From NCBI RefSeq assembly GCF_014650775.1, contig NZ_BMVP01000016.1, positions 62,001-126,000 on the forward strand: a stretch of 64,000 bases of DNA, written 5' to 3'. Below, piece by piece: positions 1 to 7,733 of this stretch. Numbering within the stretch: position 1 is the stretch's first letter; every line of letters begins with the position of its first letter. The notes under the pieces were generated by a model that saw only the letters and a list, made by a program, of their open reading frames with translations, was not told the origin of the DNA and made no database searches. Position numbers and translations under genes: made by a program. The DNA comes from Streptomyces cirratus (GTDB lineage: Bacteria; Actinomycetota; Actinomycetes; Streptomycetales; Streptomycetaceae).

Positions 1-97
1 CCGCGATGTCCCGGATGGCCTGCTCGACCGGGTCGAGGCGGAAGGTCTGCGCGGTGAGGCCTTCGGGCATGTCCGGCACGGGCTTGAGGGGGGTCAT
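1..97 (-). CDS. ribBA: Bifunctional riboflavin enzyme RibBA (DHBP synthase / GTP cyclohydrolase II), N-terminal fragment
   Basis: Only the first 32 codons are inside the window; the rest lies beyond the left edge. The visible start, ending LDPVEQAIRDIA, resembles the N-terminal leader of actinobacterial bifunctional 3,4-dihydroxy-2-butanone-4-phosphate synthase / GTP cyclohydrolase II, which makes the two precursors of lumazine. The ATG overlaps the stop of pnuC (ATGA), so translation is coupled. Being fourth after ribD, ribE and pnuC supports the call more than the short sequence does. No catalytic residues are visible. Confidence 0.72.
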   Translation of the reverse strand, partial: MTPLKPVPDMPEGLTAQTFRLDPVEQAIRDIA

Positions 98-747
98 GCC
101 GCTGCTCCTTCGAGGGCCGGGGCGGTGGTGGTGCGCGAGCGCTGGTACCAGTCGTACGCGCCCCACAGGACGAGCGCGAAGTAGACGACGTAGACGAGGC
201 CGGAGAAGGCGAGGCCGCCCGTGAAGGCGAGCGGTACGCCGACGAGGTCGACGAGGAGCCAGGCGAACCAGAACTCGACCAGGCCGCGGGCCTGGGCGAC
301 CATGGCCACGATGGTGCCGACGAAGATGTAGGCGTCGGCCCACGGGCTCCACGACAGGTTCGGGAACAGGGTGAAGAGGCCGCCCACGGCGAGGGTGCCG
401 AGCGCCGCTCCGGCCAGGAGCAGGCCGCGCTCGCGCCAGGTGGCGGTGCGTACGGCGATGGAGCCGTCCTGGGCCTGCTGCCTGCCGCGCTGCCAGGCGC
501 GCCAGCCCCATACGGCCACGCCGATGACCAGGAGCTGCTTGCCGACGCCGCCGGGGAGGTGGGCGGAGGCGTAGGCGGCGATCAGGATGAGGCCGGACAG
601 GAGCTGGGCGGGCCAGGTCCAGATGGAGCGGCGCCAGCCGAGGGCGAGGGCGGCCAGGCCCATCAGGTTGCCGATCATGTCGGACCAGATGACCTTCTGG
701 CCGACGATCTCGAAGGCCTCGGTGTTGAGCCAGGTCAGGGCGCTCAC
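94..747 (-). CDS. pnuC: PnuC-family nicotinamide/vitamin-type transporter
   Basis: A 217-residue integral membrane protein with about seven hydrophobic segments and the PnuC hallmarks: an early WSDMIGNLMGLAAL helix, a central WxWRAW motif (VWGWRAWQRGRQ) and a C-terminal helix ending in WGAYDWYQR. PnuC-type carriers move nicotinamide riboside or related vitamins by facilitated diffusion. In a riboflavin operon the cargo may be a flavin precursor or a pyridine nucleoside; the sequence does not decide. GTG was chosen as start because it overlaps the ribE stop (GTGA), and ribBA in turn overlaps this gene's stop. A much longer open frame continues upstream but is a shadow of ribD. Confidence 0.85.
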   Translation of the reverse strand: MSALTWLNTEAFEIVGQKVIWSDMIGNLMGLAALALGWRRSIWTWPAQLLSGLILIAAYASAHLPGGVGKQLLVIGVAVWGWRAWQRGRQQAQDGSIAVRTATWRERGLLLAGAALGTLAVGGLFTLFPNLSWSPWADAYIFVGTIVAMVAQARGLVEFWFAWLLVDLVGVPLAFTGGLAFSGLVYVVYFALVLWGAYDWYQRSRTTTAPALEGAAA

Positions 748-1367
748 TTGGCTTCTCCTTCGGTGCGCAGCGGGTCCACTCCGGCGGCCAGCAGACGTTC
801 CACGTACTTGGCGAGGACGTCGACCTCCAGGTTGACCGGGTCGCCGGGCTGCTTGAGGCCGAGCGTGGTCAGGGCGAGGGTGGTCGGGATGAGGCTGACC
901 GTGAACCAGTCGGCGGCGGCCTCCACGACGGTGAGGCTGACGCCGTCGACGGTGATGGAGCCCTTCTCCACGACGTAGCGCGACAGGTTCGCCGGGAGGG
1001 CGACCTTGACGATCTCCCAGTGCTCGGAGGGGGTGCGGGAGATGATCTCGCCGGTGCCGTCCACGTGTCCTTGGACGAGGTGGCCGCCGAGGCGCCCGCC
1101 GAGCGCCATCGGACGCTCCAGGTTGACCCGCGAGCCCTTGGCCAGGGCGCCGAGGCCGGAGCGGTTCAGCGTCTCCTGCATGACGTCGGCGGTGAACTGG
1201 CCGTCCGCGGTCTCCACGACGGTCAGACAGACACCGTTGACGGCGATGGAGTCGCCGTGCTTCGCGCCCTCGGTGACGAGGGGGCCGCGCAGGCGGAAGC
1301 GCGAGGCTTCGGCGAGCTGCTCGACGGCGGTGACCTCGCCCAGTTCTTCGACGATTCCGGTGAACAC
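744..1367 (-). CDS. ribE: Riboflavin synthase alpha chain
   Basis: A 207-residue protein that dismutates two 6,7-dimethyl-8-ribityllumazine molecules into riboflavin plus the pyrimidinedione precursor. It opens with the diagnostic MFTGIVEELG and contains two homologous lumazine-binding barrels. The first carries DSIAVNGVCLTVV (about residues 39-51) and the second GSITVDGVSLTVV (about 136-148), and a short C-terminal helix follows. Its GTG start directly abuts the ribD TGA, and its own stop overlaps the pnuC start, so it is the second gene of the rib operon. Control is probably through the FMN riboswitch ahead of ribD. Confidence 0.96.
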   Translation of the reverse strand: MFTGIVEELGEVTAVEQLAEASRFRLRGPLVTEGAKHGDSIAVNGVCLTVVETADGQFTADVMQETLNRSGLGALAKGSRVNLERPMALGGRLGGHLVQGHVDGTGEIISRTPSEHWEIVKVALPANLSRYVVEKGSITVDGVSLTVVEAAADWFTVSLIPTTLALTTLGLKQPGDPVNLEVDVLAKYVERLLAAGVDPLRTEGEAK

Positions 1368-2498
1368 TCAGTGCTCCTTGGGGGCGGTGGTGGGGACGGC
1401 GGTGGCGGTGGGGACGGCGGTGATGCGCAGGTCGGTGCCGATGCGGACGGCCTCGGTGATCTGCAGGCGCACCGCCCGGGCGATGGTCGTGATGCCGGCG
1501 TCGGCGAGTGCCGCGGGGCCGGAGCCGAGCAGGGCGGGGGCGAGGTAGCCGACGACGCGGTCGACGGCCCCGGCTTCGAGGAAGGAGCCCGCCAGGGAGG
1601 GGCCGCCTTCGAGGAACACGGAGCGCACGCCGCGGGCGTGCAGGGCCGCGAGGAGTTCGGGGACGGGGACGCGGCCGTCGCGCAGGGGCAGCCGGAGCAG
1701 GTCGACGCCGGGCAGGTGCCGGGTGTCGGCGTTCTCCGCGACGACGAGCAGGGTCGGGGCCGCGTCGTCGAGGACGCGTGCTCCGGGGAGGAGGGCGGCG
1801 TGGGTGTCGAGGGCGACGCGCAGGGGCTGGGTGGCCCCTTCGACGCCGCGTACGGCGAGGTGCGGGTCGTCGGCGCGCAGGGTGCCGCCGCCCACGAGGA
1901 CGGCGTCGGCCTCGGCGCGCAGCCGGTGGACGTCGGCGCGGGACTCGGGGGAGGTGATCCAGCGGCTGCTGCCGTCGGCGGCGGCGCTGCGGCCGTCGAG
2001 GGTGGCGGCGTACTTCCAGGTGACGTGGGGGCGGCCGAGGCGTACGGAGGTCAGCCAGGCGGCGTTGCCCGCCTCGGCCTCGGCCCGCAGGAACCCGCCC
2101 TCGGTCTCGACCCCGGCCGCGCGCAGGGTGGCGGCGCCGCCGCTGGCCTGCGGATTCGGGTCGGGGACGGCGTAGACGACGCGGGTGACGCCCGCTTCGA
2201 TCAGGGCCTGCGCGCAGGGTCCGGTGCGTCCGGTGTGGTTGCAGGGTTCGAGGGTGACGTAGGCGGTGCCGCCGCGGGCGGCGGGGCCCGCGGCGCGCAG
2301 GGCGTGGACCTCGGCGTGCGGACCGCCGGCGCGCTGGTGCCAGCCTTCGCCGACGACCGTTCCGGCGGCGTCGGTGATGACGCAGCCGACGACGGGGTTG
2401 GGGCTGGTGGAGCCGAGTCCGCGGGCCGCGAGGGCGATCGCCCGGCGCATGGCGGCGGCACCCGTCTCGGGTGCGTTCTGCGTGGCGTCTGTCGCCAC
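1368..2498 (-). CDS. ribD: Bifunctional diaminohydroxyphosphoribosylaminopyrimidine deaminase / reductase
   Basis: A 376-residue two-domain enzyme for the second and third steps of riboflavin synthesis. The N-terminal zinc deaminase has HAEVHAL and the PCNHTGRTGPC zinc motif. The C-terminal half is a dihydrofolate-reductase-like NADPH reductase (TWKYAATLDG, FLEGGPSLAGSF). I chose the GTG start at 2498 because AGGAGG lies five bases upstream; the frame is open about 186 bases further, but that stretch is riboswitch leader. First gene of ribD-ribE-pnuC-ribBA. Confidence 0.95.
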   Translation of the reverse strand: MATDATQNAPETGAAAMRRAIALAARGLGSTSPNPVVGCVITDAAGTVVGEGWHQRAGGPHAEVHALRAAGPAARGGTAYVTLEPCNHTGRTGPCAQALIEAGVTRVVYAVPDPNPQASGGAATLRAAGVETEGGFLRAEAEAGNAAWLTSVRLGRPHVTWKYAATLDGRSAAADGSSRWITSPESRADVHRLRAEADAVLVGGGTLRADDPHLAVRGVEGATQPLRVALDTHAALLPGARVLDDAAPTLLVVAENADTRHLPGVDLLRLPLRDGRVPVPELLAALHARGVRSVFLEGGPSLAGSFLEAGAVDRVVGYLAPALLGSGPAALADAGITTIARAVRLQITEAVRIGTDLRITAVPTATAVPTTAPKEH

Positions 2499-2668
2499 CG
2501 GGTCCTCCTGCCTCATCGGGCACGGACTCCGGGGCCTGTCGGGATACGACAGATGAAGCGGGAAGCACACGCGGGGACGCCGGGCCGGAAAAGCGGGTCC
2601 GTTCGGTGGTATCCCGTGGGATACGCCCGATGGACCGCCGACGGCGGCGTACCGGTGACTGGCCCGCC

Positions 2669-2795
2669 GCGCACTGCCTCCCATCCGGACTTTAACCGTC
2701 GGTCCAGGAATTTCACCTGGTCAACCGGCCGCTGGATGCGGACGGGTCGCGGACTATAACCGCCGGTTCGGAATTGCACCGACCCCGGAGTGCGC
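2669..2795 (-). promoter_or_regulatory. FMN riboswitch (RFN element) of the rib operon
   Basis: Read on the minus strand, the block shows the conserved RFN halves: GGTGCAATTCCGAACCGGCGGT near the 5' side, then CCAGGTGAAATTCC, ACCGACGGTTAAAGTC and CGGATGGGAG near the 3' side. The closing P1 helix is visible as GCGCACT (2795-2789) pairing with AGTGCGC (2675-2669). It lies about 170 bases upstream of the ribD GTG. The leader between them holds two small hairpins (about 2536-2552 and a GTATCCC palindrome further up) that could act in the expression platform. FMN binding would shut off rib expression. Confidence 0.96.
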
Positions 2796-2945
2796 TGCTA
2801 CTGGTACTAGGGCCAGTGTGCCACGGCCGATCTGCGGCCATGCGGGTGAGGCGCTGTGGCCTGGATCACAAACCGGCCGTTCTTGAGCGGAGCTATTGCG
2901 CCACTCGCAGCGCGGCGCAGGCCCCGCACGCGGCCGTGCGCCCTT

Positions 2946-2987
2946 TGGTCCAGACCTATTGACGCGATGGTCTAGTCCTCTTAACGT
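2946..2987 (+). promoter_or_regulatory. Chitinase promoter with two DasR-type (dre) direct repeats
   Basis: Two imperfect 12-mers, TGGTCCAGACCT (2946-2957) and TGGTCTAGTCCT (2968-2979), sit 22 bases apart. They match the direct repeats of Streptomyces chitinase promoters, which correspond to the DasR responsive element (consensus core TGGTCTAGACCA). A fitting sigma-70-type promoter, TTGACG (2959-2964), 17 bases, TAACGT (2982-2987), starts just after the first repeat, and the second repeat fills its spacer, so a bound repressor would block polymerase. The leader to the chitinase ATG is about 125 bases. Confidence 0.8.
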
Positions 2988-3118
2988 TCCCTTCATCTTC
3001 CCCGGGAGGCGGTCCGTCGGCGTGCGCACGCCGCGGGCCAACCAGCGCCACTCTTCCGCACGTTGCCCCACGCTGCCCAAGGTCGTGTCCCGCCATCCTC
3101 CCCTCCCCAGGAGGCACA

Positions 3119-5488
3119 ATGCCGTCCCCCACACGTACGAGAGCCATGCTCCTGGCATCCGGTGCAGCGATCGCCGGACTGCTGGTCGCCGGGCTCTCGA
3201 CGGGCGTCTCCCAGGCCGCCGACAACCAAGGCTGCCGCCCCGACGGGCTGTACACGACGCCCGGTGTCGACGTCCCGTACTGCTCGGTCTACGACTCCGA
3301 AGGCCGAGAGAAGATGGGCGCCGACCACCAGCGGCGCGTCATCGGCTACTTCACCGGCTGGCGTACCGGCAAGGACGGCACCCCCGCCTACCTCGCCAAC
3401 AACGTCCCGTGGTCCAAGGTCACCCACCTGAACTACGCCTTCGCCCACGTCGGTGCCGACAACAAGATCTCGGTGGGCGCGGACAACTCCGCCAACGCCG
3501 CCACCGCAATGACCTGGCCCGACGTCGCCGGAGCCGAGATGGACCCGGCCCTCCCCTACAAGGGCCACTTCAACCTGCTGAACAAATTCAAGAAGCAGTA
3601 CCCGAACGTCAAGACGCTGATCTCGGTGGGCGGCTGGGCGGAGACGGGCGGTTACTTCGGCGACGACGGCAACCGCGTCGCCTCCGGCGGCTTCTACTCG
3701 ATGGCAACCAACGCCGACGGCTCCGTCAACCAGGCGGGCATCGACACCTTCGCCGACTCCTCCGTCGCGTTCATCCGCAAGTACGGCTTCAACGGCGTCG
3801 ACATCGACTACGAGTACCCCACGACGATGAAGGACGCGGGCAACCCGCTGGACTGGCAGCTCTCCAACGCCCGCCGGGCCGGACTGGTCAAGGGCTACGC
3901 CGCGCTGATGAAGTCGCTGCGCGAGAGGCTCGACCGCGCGGGCGCCGCCGACGGCAGGCACTACCTGCTCTCGGTCGCCGCGCCCTCCTCCGGCTACCTG
4001 CTGCGGGGCATGGAGACGTTCCAGGTGCAGAAGTACCTGGACTACGTCAACATCATGTCCTACGACCTGCACGGCGCCTGGAACGAGTACGTCGGCCCCA
4101 ACGCCTCCCTCTTCGACGACGGCAAGGACGGCGAACTGGCCGCCGCGGGCGTCTACTCCACCTCCCAGTACGGCGGCATCGGCTATCTGAACTCCGACTG
4201 GGCCTACCACTACTTCCGCGGCTCGATGCCCGCCGGCCGCATCAACATGGGCCTGCCGTACTACACCCGCGGCTTCAAGAACGTGCAGGGCGGCACGGAC
4301 GGCCTCTGGGGCAAGGCCCCGGCCACCAGTTGTCCGGCCGGGGCCGGACTGACCAAGTGCGGTGACGGCGCGGTCGGCATCGACAACCTCTGGCACGACC
4401 TGGACACGGCGGGGAAGGAGTCCCCGGCCGGTTCCAACCCGATGTGGCACGCGAAGAACCTGGAGAAGGGGGTCGTCGGCGACTACGTCACGAAGTACGG
4501 CTTCCCGGCGACCACCACGCTGACCGGCACCTACGTCCGCAAGTACGACTCCACGCTGGTGGCGCCGTGGCTGTGGAACGACCAGAAGAAGGTCTTCCTG
4601 TCGACGGAGGACGAACAGTCCGTCGCCACCAAGGCCGACTACGTGGTGAACAGGGGCATCGGCGGCACGATGGTCTGGGAACTGGCGGGCGACTACGGGT
4701 ACAACGCCGCCAAGGGCCAGTACGAGATGGGCGACACGCTCACCACGACGATGTACGAGAAGTTCAAGTCGGCCGCGCCGTACGGGGCGAAGACGGCGGG
4801 CGGCACGCCGCCCGCCCAGGCCGTGGACATCAGGACGGAGTTCACCGACTTCAAGCTGGGCGACGCCAACTACCCGATCACCCCGAAGCTCAGGATCACC
4901 AACAACACGAAGGCCACGCTGCCCGGCGGCACCGAGTTCCAGTTCGACTACGGGACCTCGGCCCCGGCCAACGCCTCGGACCAGTCGGGCTTCGGCACCA
5001 AGGTGATCAGTACCGGCCACAGCGGCAACAATGTCGGCGGCCTCAAGGGCGACTTCCAGCGGGTCTCGCTGAAGCTGCCGGCCTGGCAGACACTGGCTCC
5101 CGGCACCTCGGTGGACCTGGCGTTCAACTACTACCTGCCGGTCTCCACGCCCTCCAACTGGACGGTGAACATCTCCGGCACCACCTACGCCCTCGCCGGG
5201 GATCTGGCGCGCGGCACGACGGTGGTCGAGCCGGGTGGCACCCAGCCCCCGACCACGCCGCCCACCACTCCCCCGACCACTCCGCCCACGACGCCCCCCA
5301 CCACGCCCCCGACCACTCCCCCCGGCGGGACCTGCACCGCTCCGGCGTACGTCGCGGGCACGGTCTACAACAGCGGGAACCTCGTCTCCCACAAGGGCCA
5401 CACCTGGAAGGCCCAGTGGTGGACGCAGAACGAGGAGCCCGGCACCACGGGCGACTGGGGCGTCTGGAAGGACCAGGGTGCCTGCTGA
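3119..5488 (+). CDS. Secreted multidomain GH18 chitinase
   Basis: A 789-residue exported chitinase that hydrolyses beta-1,4 N-acetylglucosamine chains. It begins with a Sec signal peptide (charged start, hydrophobic core, cleavage near SQAA at 33-34). The catalytic GH18 barrel (about 70-530) contains the SVGGW strand (about 169) and the GVDIDYEYP motif with D228, D230 and catalytic E232. Next come a beta-rich module (about 565-695) resembling the extra domain of Streptomyces ChiC-like enzymes, a Pro-Thr linker of repeated TPPT, and a C-terminal CBM5/12 chitin-binding module (about 737-789) with paired Trp and flanking Cys. AGGAGG lies four bases before the ATG. Likely DasR-controlled and induced by chitin breakdown products. 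Confidence 0.95.
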   Translation: MPSPTRTRAMLLASGAAIAGLLVAGLSTGVSQAADNQGCRPDGLYTTPGVDVPYCSVYDSEGREKMGADHQRRVIGYFTGWRTGKDGTPAYLANNVPWSKVTHLNYAFAHVGADNKISVGADNSANAATAMTWPDVAGAEMDPALPYKGHFNLLNKFKKQYPNVKTLISVGGWAETGGYFGDDGNRVASGGFYSMATNADGSVNQAGIDTFADSSVAFIRKYGFNGVDIDYEYPTTMKDAGNPLDWQLSNARRAGLVKGYAALMKSLRERLDRAGAADGRHYLLSVAAPSSGYLLRGMETFQVQKYLDYVNIMSYDLHGAWNEYVGPNASLFDDGKDGELAAAGVYSTSQYGGIGYLNSDWAYHYFRGSMPAGRINMGLPYYTRGFKNVQGGTDGLWGKAPATSCPAGAGLTKCGDGAVGIDNLWHDLDTAGKESPAGSNPMWHAKNLEKGVVGDYVTKYGFPATTTLTGTYVRKYDSTLVAPWLWNDQKKVFLSTEDEQSVATKADYVVNRGIGGTMVWELAGDYGYNAAKGQYEMGDTLTTTMYEKFKSAAPYGAKTAGGTPPAQAVDIRTEFTDFKLGDANYPITPKLRITNNTKATLPGGTEFQFDYGTSAPANASDQSGFGTKVISTGHSGNNVGGLKGDFQRVSLKLPAWQTLAPGTSVDLAFNYYLPVSTPSNWTVNISGTTYALAGDLARGTTVVEPGGTQPPTTPPTTPPTTPPTTPPTTPPTTPPGGTCTAPAYVAGTVYNSGNLVSHKGHTWKAQWWTQNEEPGTTGDWGVWKDQGAC

Positions 5489-5510
5489 CAACCCGAGGTG
5501 AGTGCAGGTC

Positions 5511-5542
5511 AGGACCCGGTGGCCCGGCGGCCACCGGGTCCT
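5511..5542 (+). terminator. Hairpin terminator after the chitinase gene
   Basis: A perfect 14-base-pair stem, AGGACCCGGTGGCC (5511-5524) with GGCCACCGGGTCCT (5529-5542) and a four-base loop, lies 22 bases after the chitinase stop. There is no T-tract, which is common for Streptomyces terminators. It separates the chitinase from the following sigma-factor gene. Confidence 0.75.
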
Positions 5543-5548
5543 CCCGCG

Positions 5549-5554
5549 TACGCT
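5549..5554 (+). promoter_or_regulatory. Candidate -10 hexamer for a leaderless sigma-factor transcript
   Basis: TACGCT ends six bases before the GTG at 5561, so a transcript starting about seven bases downstream would begin at the start codon. No Shine-Dalgarno sequence precedes this GTG. The -35 region is not convincing. Confidence 0.35.
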
Positions 5555-5560
5555 GCTGAT

Positions 5561-6481
5561 GTGAGCACGCCTGTGGCCGCCTCCGCGGCCGACTTCGAGG
5601 AACACCGGGGCCGGATGTTCGGCATCGCCTACCGGATGCTGGGCTCCGCACACGAGGCGGAGGACGCCGTCCAGGACGCGTACCTGCGCTGGAGCGCGGC
5701 CGACCGGGACGACGTCGAGTACCCCGGCGCCTGGCTCGCGAAGACCGTGACCCGCCTGTGCCTGAACCGCCTGACCTCGGCCCGGGCCCGGCGCGAGGAG
5801 TACGTCGGTCCCTGGCTCCCGGAACCGGTGCTCACCTCGGACGGCACGCTCGGCCCGCTGGACTCCGCGGAGCGGCGGGACAGCGTCTCGATGGCCCTGC
5901 TCGTGCTGCTGGAGCAGCTCACGCCGGTGGAGCGGGCGGTGTACGTGCTGCGCGAGGCCTTCGCGTACGGGCACCGGGAGATCGCCGAGCTGCTCGACCT
6001 CACCGAGGCCAACTCCCGCCAGCTGTACCGGCGTGCGGCCCAGCGGGTGGAAGCCCAGCGTCCGCGTTTGCGGCCACCGGACCCGCAGCGCTGGCAGGGC
6101 CTGGTGGACACCTTCATGGCGGCCGCGCGCGACGGTGACGTGGCGCGGCTGGAGACCCTGCTGAGCGCCGACGCACGGTTGGTGTCGGACGGCGGCGGGG
6201 TGGTCAGCGCGGCGCGGCGGCCGATCGTGGGTCGGGACAAGGTGGCCCGGTTCCTGGTGGGCGTTCTGGAGAAGTTCGCGTCGGGCCTGCCGGTCGCCCT
6301 GGCGGAGGTCAACGGGATGCCCGCGCTGGTCTTCGGCGAGGTCAGCGTGCTGGTCGTCGAGTTCGGGGACGGGCCGGACGGGCTGGTGAACGGCATTCGG
6401 GCGGTCCTGAACCCGGAAAAGCTGCAATTCCTGCGGCGGCAGCTGTCACATCCGGGGAGGCTGCCCGGTCCTGGCTGGTAA
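5561..6481 (+). CDS. ECF41-family RNA polymerase sigma factor with SnoaL-like C-terminal domain
   Basis: A 306-residue SigJ/ECF41-type sigma factor. It has a region 2 domain (FGIAYRMLGSAHEAEDAVQDAYLRW, first 20 or so residues quoted in part), the WLPEP linker motif, a region 4 helix-turn-helix (YGHREIAELLDLTEANSRQ), and a C-terminal SnoaL-like extension carrying the family's DGGG and NPEKL motifs. In this family the extension, not a separate anti-sigma factor, tunes activity. The frame opens further upstream, but the GTG at 5561 matches the conserved start and has a leaderless-type -10. Its neighbour is an oxidoreductase, typical of ECF41 loci, and a matching promoter lies in its 3' end. Confidence 0.92.
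   Translation: MSTPVAASAADFEEHRGRMFGIAYRMLGSAHEAEDAVQDAYLRWSAADRDDVEYPGAWLAKTVTRLCLNRLTSARARREEYVGPWLPEPVLTSDGTLGPLDSAERRDSVSMALLVLLEQLTPVERAVYVLREAFAYGHREIAELLDLTEANSRQLYRRAAQRVEAQRPRLRPPDPQRWQGLVDTFMAAARDGDVARLETLLSADARLVSDGGGVVSAARRPIVGRDKVARFLVGVLEKFASGLPVALAEVNGMPALVFGEVSVLVVEFGDGPDGLVNGIRAVLNPEKLQFLRRQLSHPGRLPGPGW
6444..6470 (+). promoter_or_regulatory. Predicted ECF41-type promoter for the downstream oxidoreductase
   Basis: TGTCACA (6444-6450), 16 bases, then GGTC (6467-6470) matches the published ECF41 consensus TGTCACA-16-CGTC at every base but one. It lies within the last 38 bases of the sigma-factor gene and about 41 bases before the next ATG. So the sigma factor probably activates its neighbour directly. 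Confidence 0.75.
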
Positions 6482-6511
6482 ACGCACCTGTCCCGGAAGG
6501 ACGACACCACC

Positions 6512-7270
6512 ATGAACACGATCCTGGTCACCGGAGGCACCGGCACCGTCGGGGCGCTCGTCGTCACCCGGCTGCGGGAGGCGGGCCACGAGGTCCGCGT
6601 CCTGAGCCGGCACGCGAAGGAGTACCCCGTCGACCTCCGGGACGGCAGCGGACTGGACGCGGCGATGGCGGGCGTGGAGGTCGTCGTGCACTGCGCGAGT
6701 TCGCCGAGGGGCGGTGACGACGTGGCGGCCGGGCACCTGATCGAGGCGGCCCGGCGGGCGGGGACCGTCGGCAACATCGTCTACATCTCGATCGTCGGGG
6801 TGGACGTGGTGCCGTACGGCTACTACGTGACGAAGCTCAAGGTGGAACGGATGCTGGAGGAGTCGGGGCTGGGGCTCACGATCCTGCGGACGACCCAGTT
6901 CCACGACCTCGTGGCGAAGGCGGTGAACGTGATGGGGAAGCTGCCGGTGGTGGTGCCGGTGCCCAAGGGGGTACGGATGCAGCCGATCGCGGCCGAGGAG
7001 GTCGCGGACCGGCTCGCGGAGCTGGCGGTGCCGGAGCCGGCGGGCCGGGTCCCGGACATGGGCGGCCCGGAGATCCACTCCCTGACGGAGCTCGCCCGCG
7101 CGGGCCTCGCGGCGACGGGCCGCCGTCGGCGCGTCCTCGGCGTCCCCCTGGCCGGCAAGGCCTACGCGGCCTTCCGCCACGGCGGCCACCTGACCCCGAC
7201 CCACGCGGTGGGCCGCCAGAGCTTCGCGGAGTTCCTCAAGACGCCCCATGACCGCCCCATCCGCGAATGA
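6512..7270 (+). CDS. NAD(P)-binding NmrA/SDR-type oxidoreductase, probable ECF41 target
   Basis: A 252-residue atypical short-chain dehydrogenase of the NmrA/YtfG type. The N-terminal dinucleotide-binding motif is VTGGTGTVGALVV (about 6-18), followed by LSRH, a likely NADP phosphate contact, and an SIVGVDVVPYGYYVTK segment with the YxxxK pair (Y and K about 107-111). Oxidoreductases and epimerases of this sort are the standard partners of ECF41 sigma factors, and the candidate sigma promoter lies immediately upstream. GGAAGG precedes the ATG by about nine bases. The substrate is unknown; quinone or NAD(P)H-linked stress functions are known for relatives. Confidence 0.87.
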   Translation: MNTILVTGGTGTVGALVVTRLREAGHEVRVLSRHAKEYPVDLRDGSGLDAAMAGVEVVVHCASSPRGGDDVAAGHLIEAARRAGTVGNIVYISIVGVDVVPYGYYVTKLKVERMLEESGLGLTILRTTQFHDLVAKAVNVMGKLPVVVPVPKGVRMQPIAAEEVADRLAELAVPEPAGRVPDMGGPEIHSLTELARAGLAATGRRRRVLGVPLAGKAYAAFRHGGHLTPTHAVGRQSFAEFLKTPHDRPIRE

Positions 7271-7360
7271 GACGCGGGGCCGGTGGCCAGGCCCGGAACA
7301 GCTCGCGCCCGGCCGGCAAATCCAGCCCGCCGACGGTTGCGCCGCGGGCCCCGGGCGCAA

Positions 7361-7702
7361 CCCGGCACAACCGGGCCCACTCGCAACAGGCCGCCGGGCC
7401 GGCCAAACCAGCCCCGCCGGCGATCGAGGCGCGGGGCCCGGGGCAGAGCCCCGCAAGGCCCGGCGGCCAATCCAGCCCCGCCCGCGATCGAGGGCGGGGT
7501 CCGGGGCGAAGCCCCGCAAGGCCCGGCACAACCGGGCCCACTCGCAACAGGCCGCCGGGCCGGCCAAACCAGCCCCGCCCGCGATCGAGGCGCGGGGCCC
7601 GGGGCAGAGCCCCGCACGGCCCGGCGCAGCCGGAGCCGCTCGCGCCCGGCGGCCAATCCGGCCCCGCCCGCGATCGAGGCGCGGGGCGGAGCAGCGCAAA
7701 GG
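7361..7702. repeat. Array of GC-rich intergenic repeats
   Basis: The 463-base gap between the oxidoreductase and the MFS gene holds no credible gene. It carries repeated copies of a roughly 60-base unit containing GCGATCGAGGCGCGGGG followed by the inverted pair GGGGC..GAGCCCC. The clearest copies start near 7404, 7467, 7565 and 7653, and a diverged one lies near 7313. A longer direct repeat of about 104 bases (7361-7464 and 7522-7625) differs at only two positions. Similar GATCGAGGCGCGGGG-type units are dispersed between genes in Streptomyces. Each unit can fold into a hairpin and may terminate transcription. Confidence 0.85.
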
Positions 7703-7721
7703 GCGGCGCGGCAACCACCGG

Positions 7722-7727
7722 TAGGTT
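7722..7727 (+). promoter_or_regulatory. Candidate -10 hexamer for a leaderless MFS transcript
   Basis: TAGGTT ends six bases before the ATG at 7734 and there is no Shine-Dalgarno sequence, which is the spacing expected for a leaderless mRNA. No clear -35 was seen. Confidence 0.35.
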
Positions 7728-7733
7728 GTCGGC

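Noticed and set aside
2993..6427. A 1,144-codon open frame on the minus strand opposite the chitinase and sigma genes
   Set aside because: It is a GC-bias shadow: Val/Gly/Arg-rich, no motifs, and both opposite-strand genes are certain.
7361..7702. CRISPR-like array
   Set aside because: Unit lengths and spacings are irregular, spacers are themselves repeats, and no cas gene is nearby.
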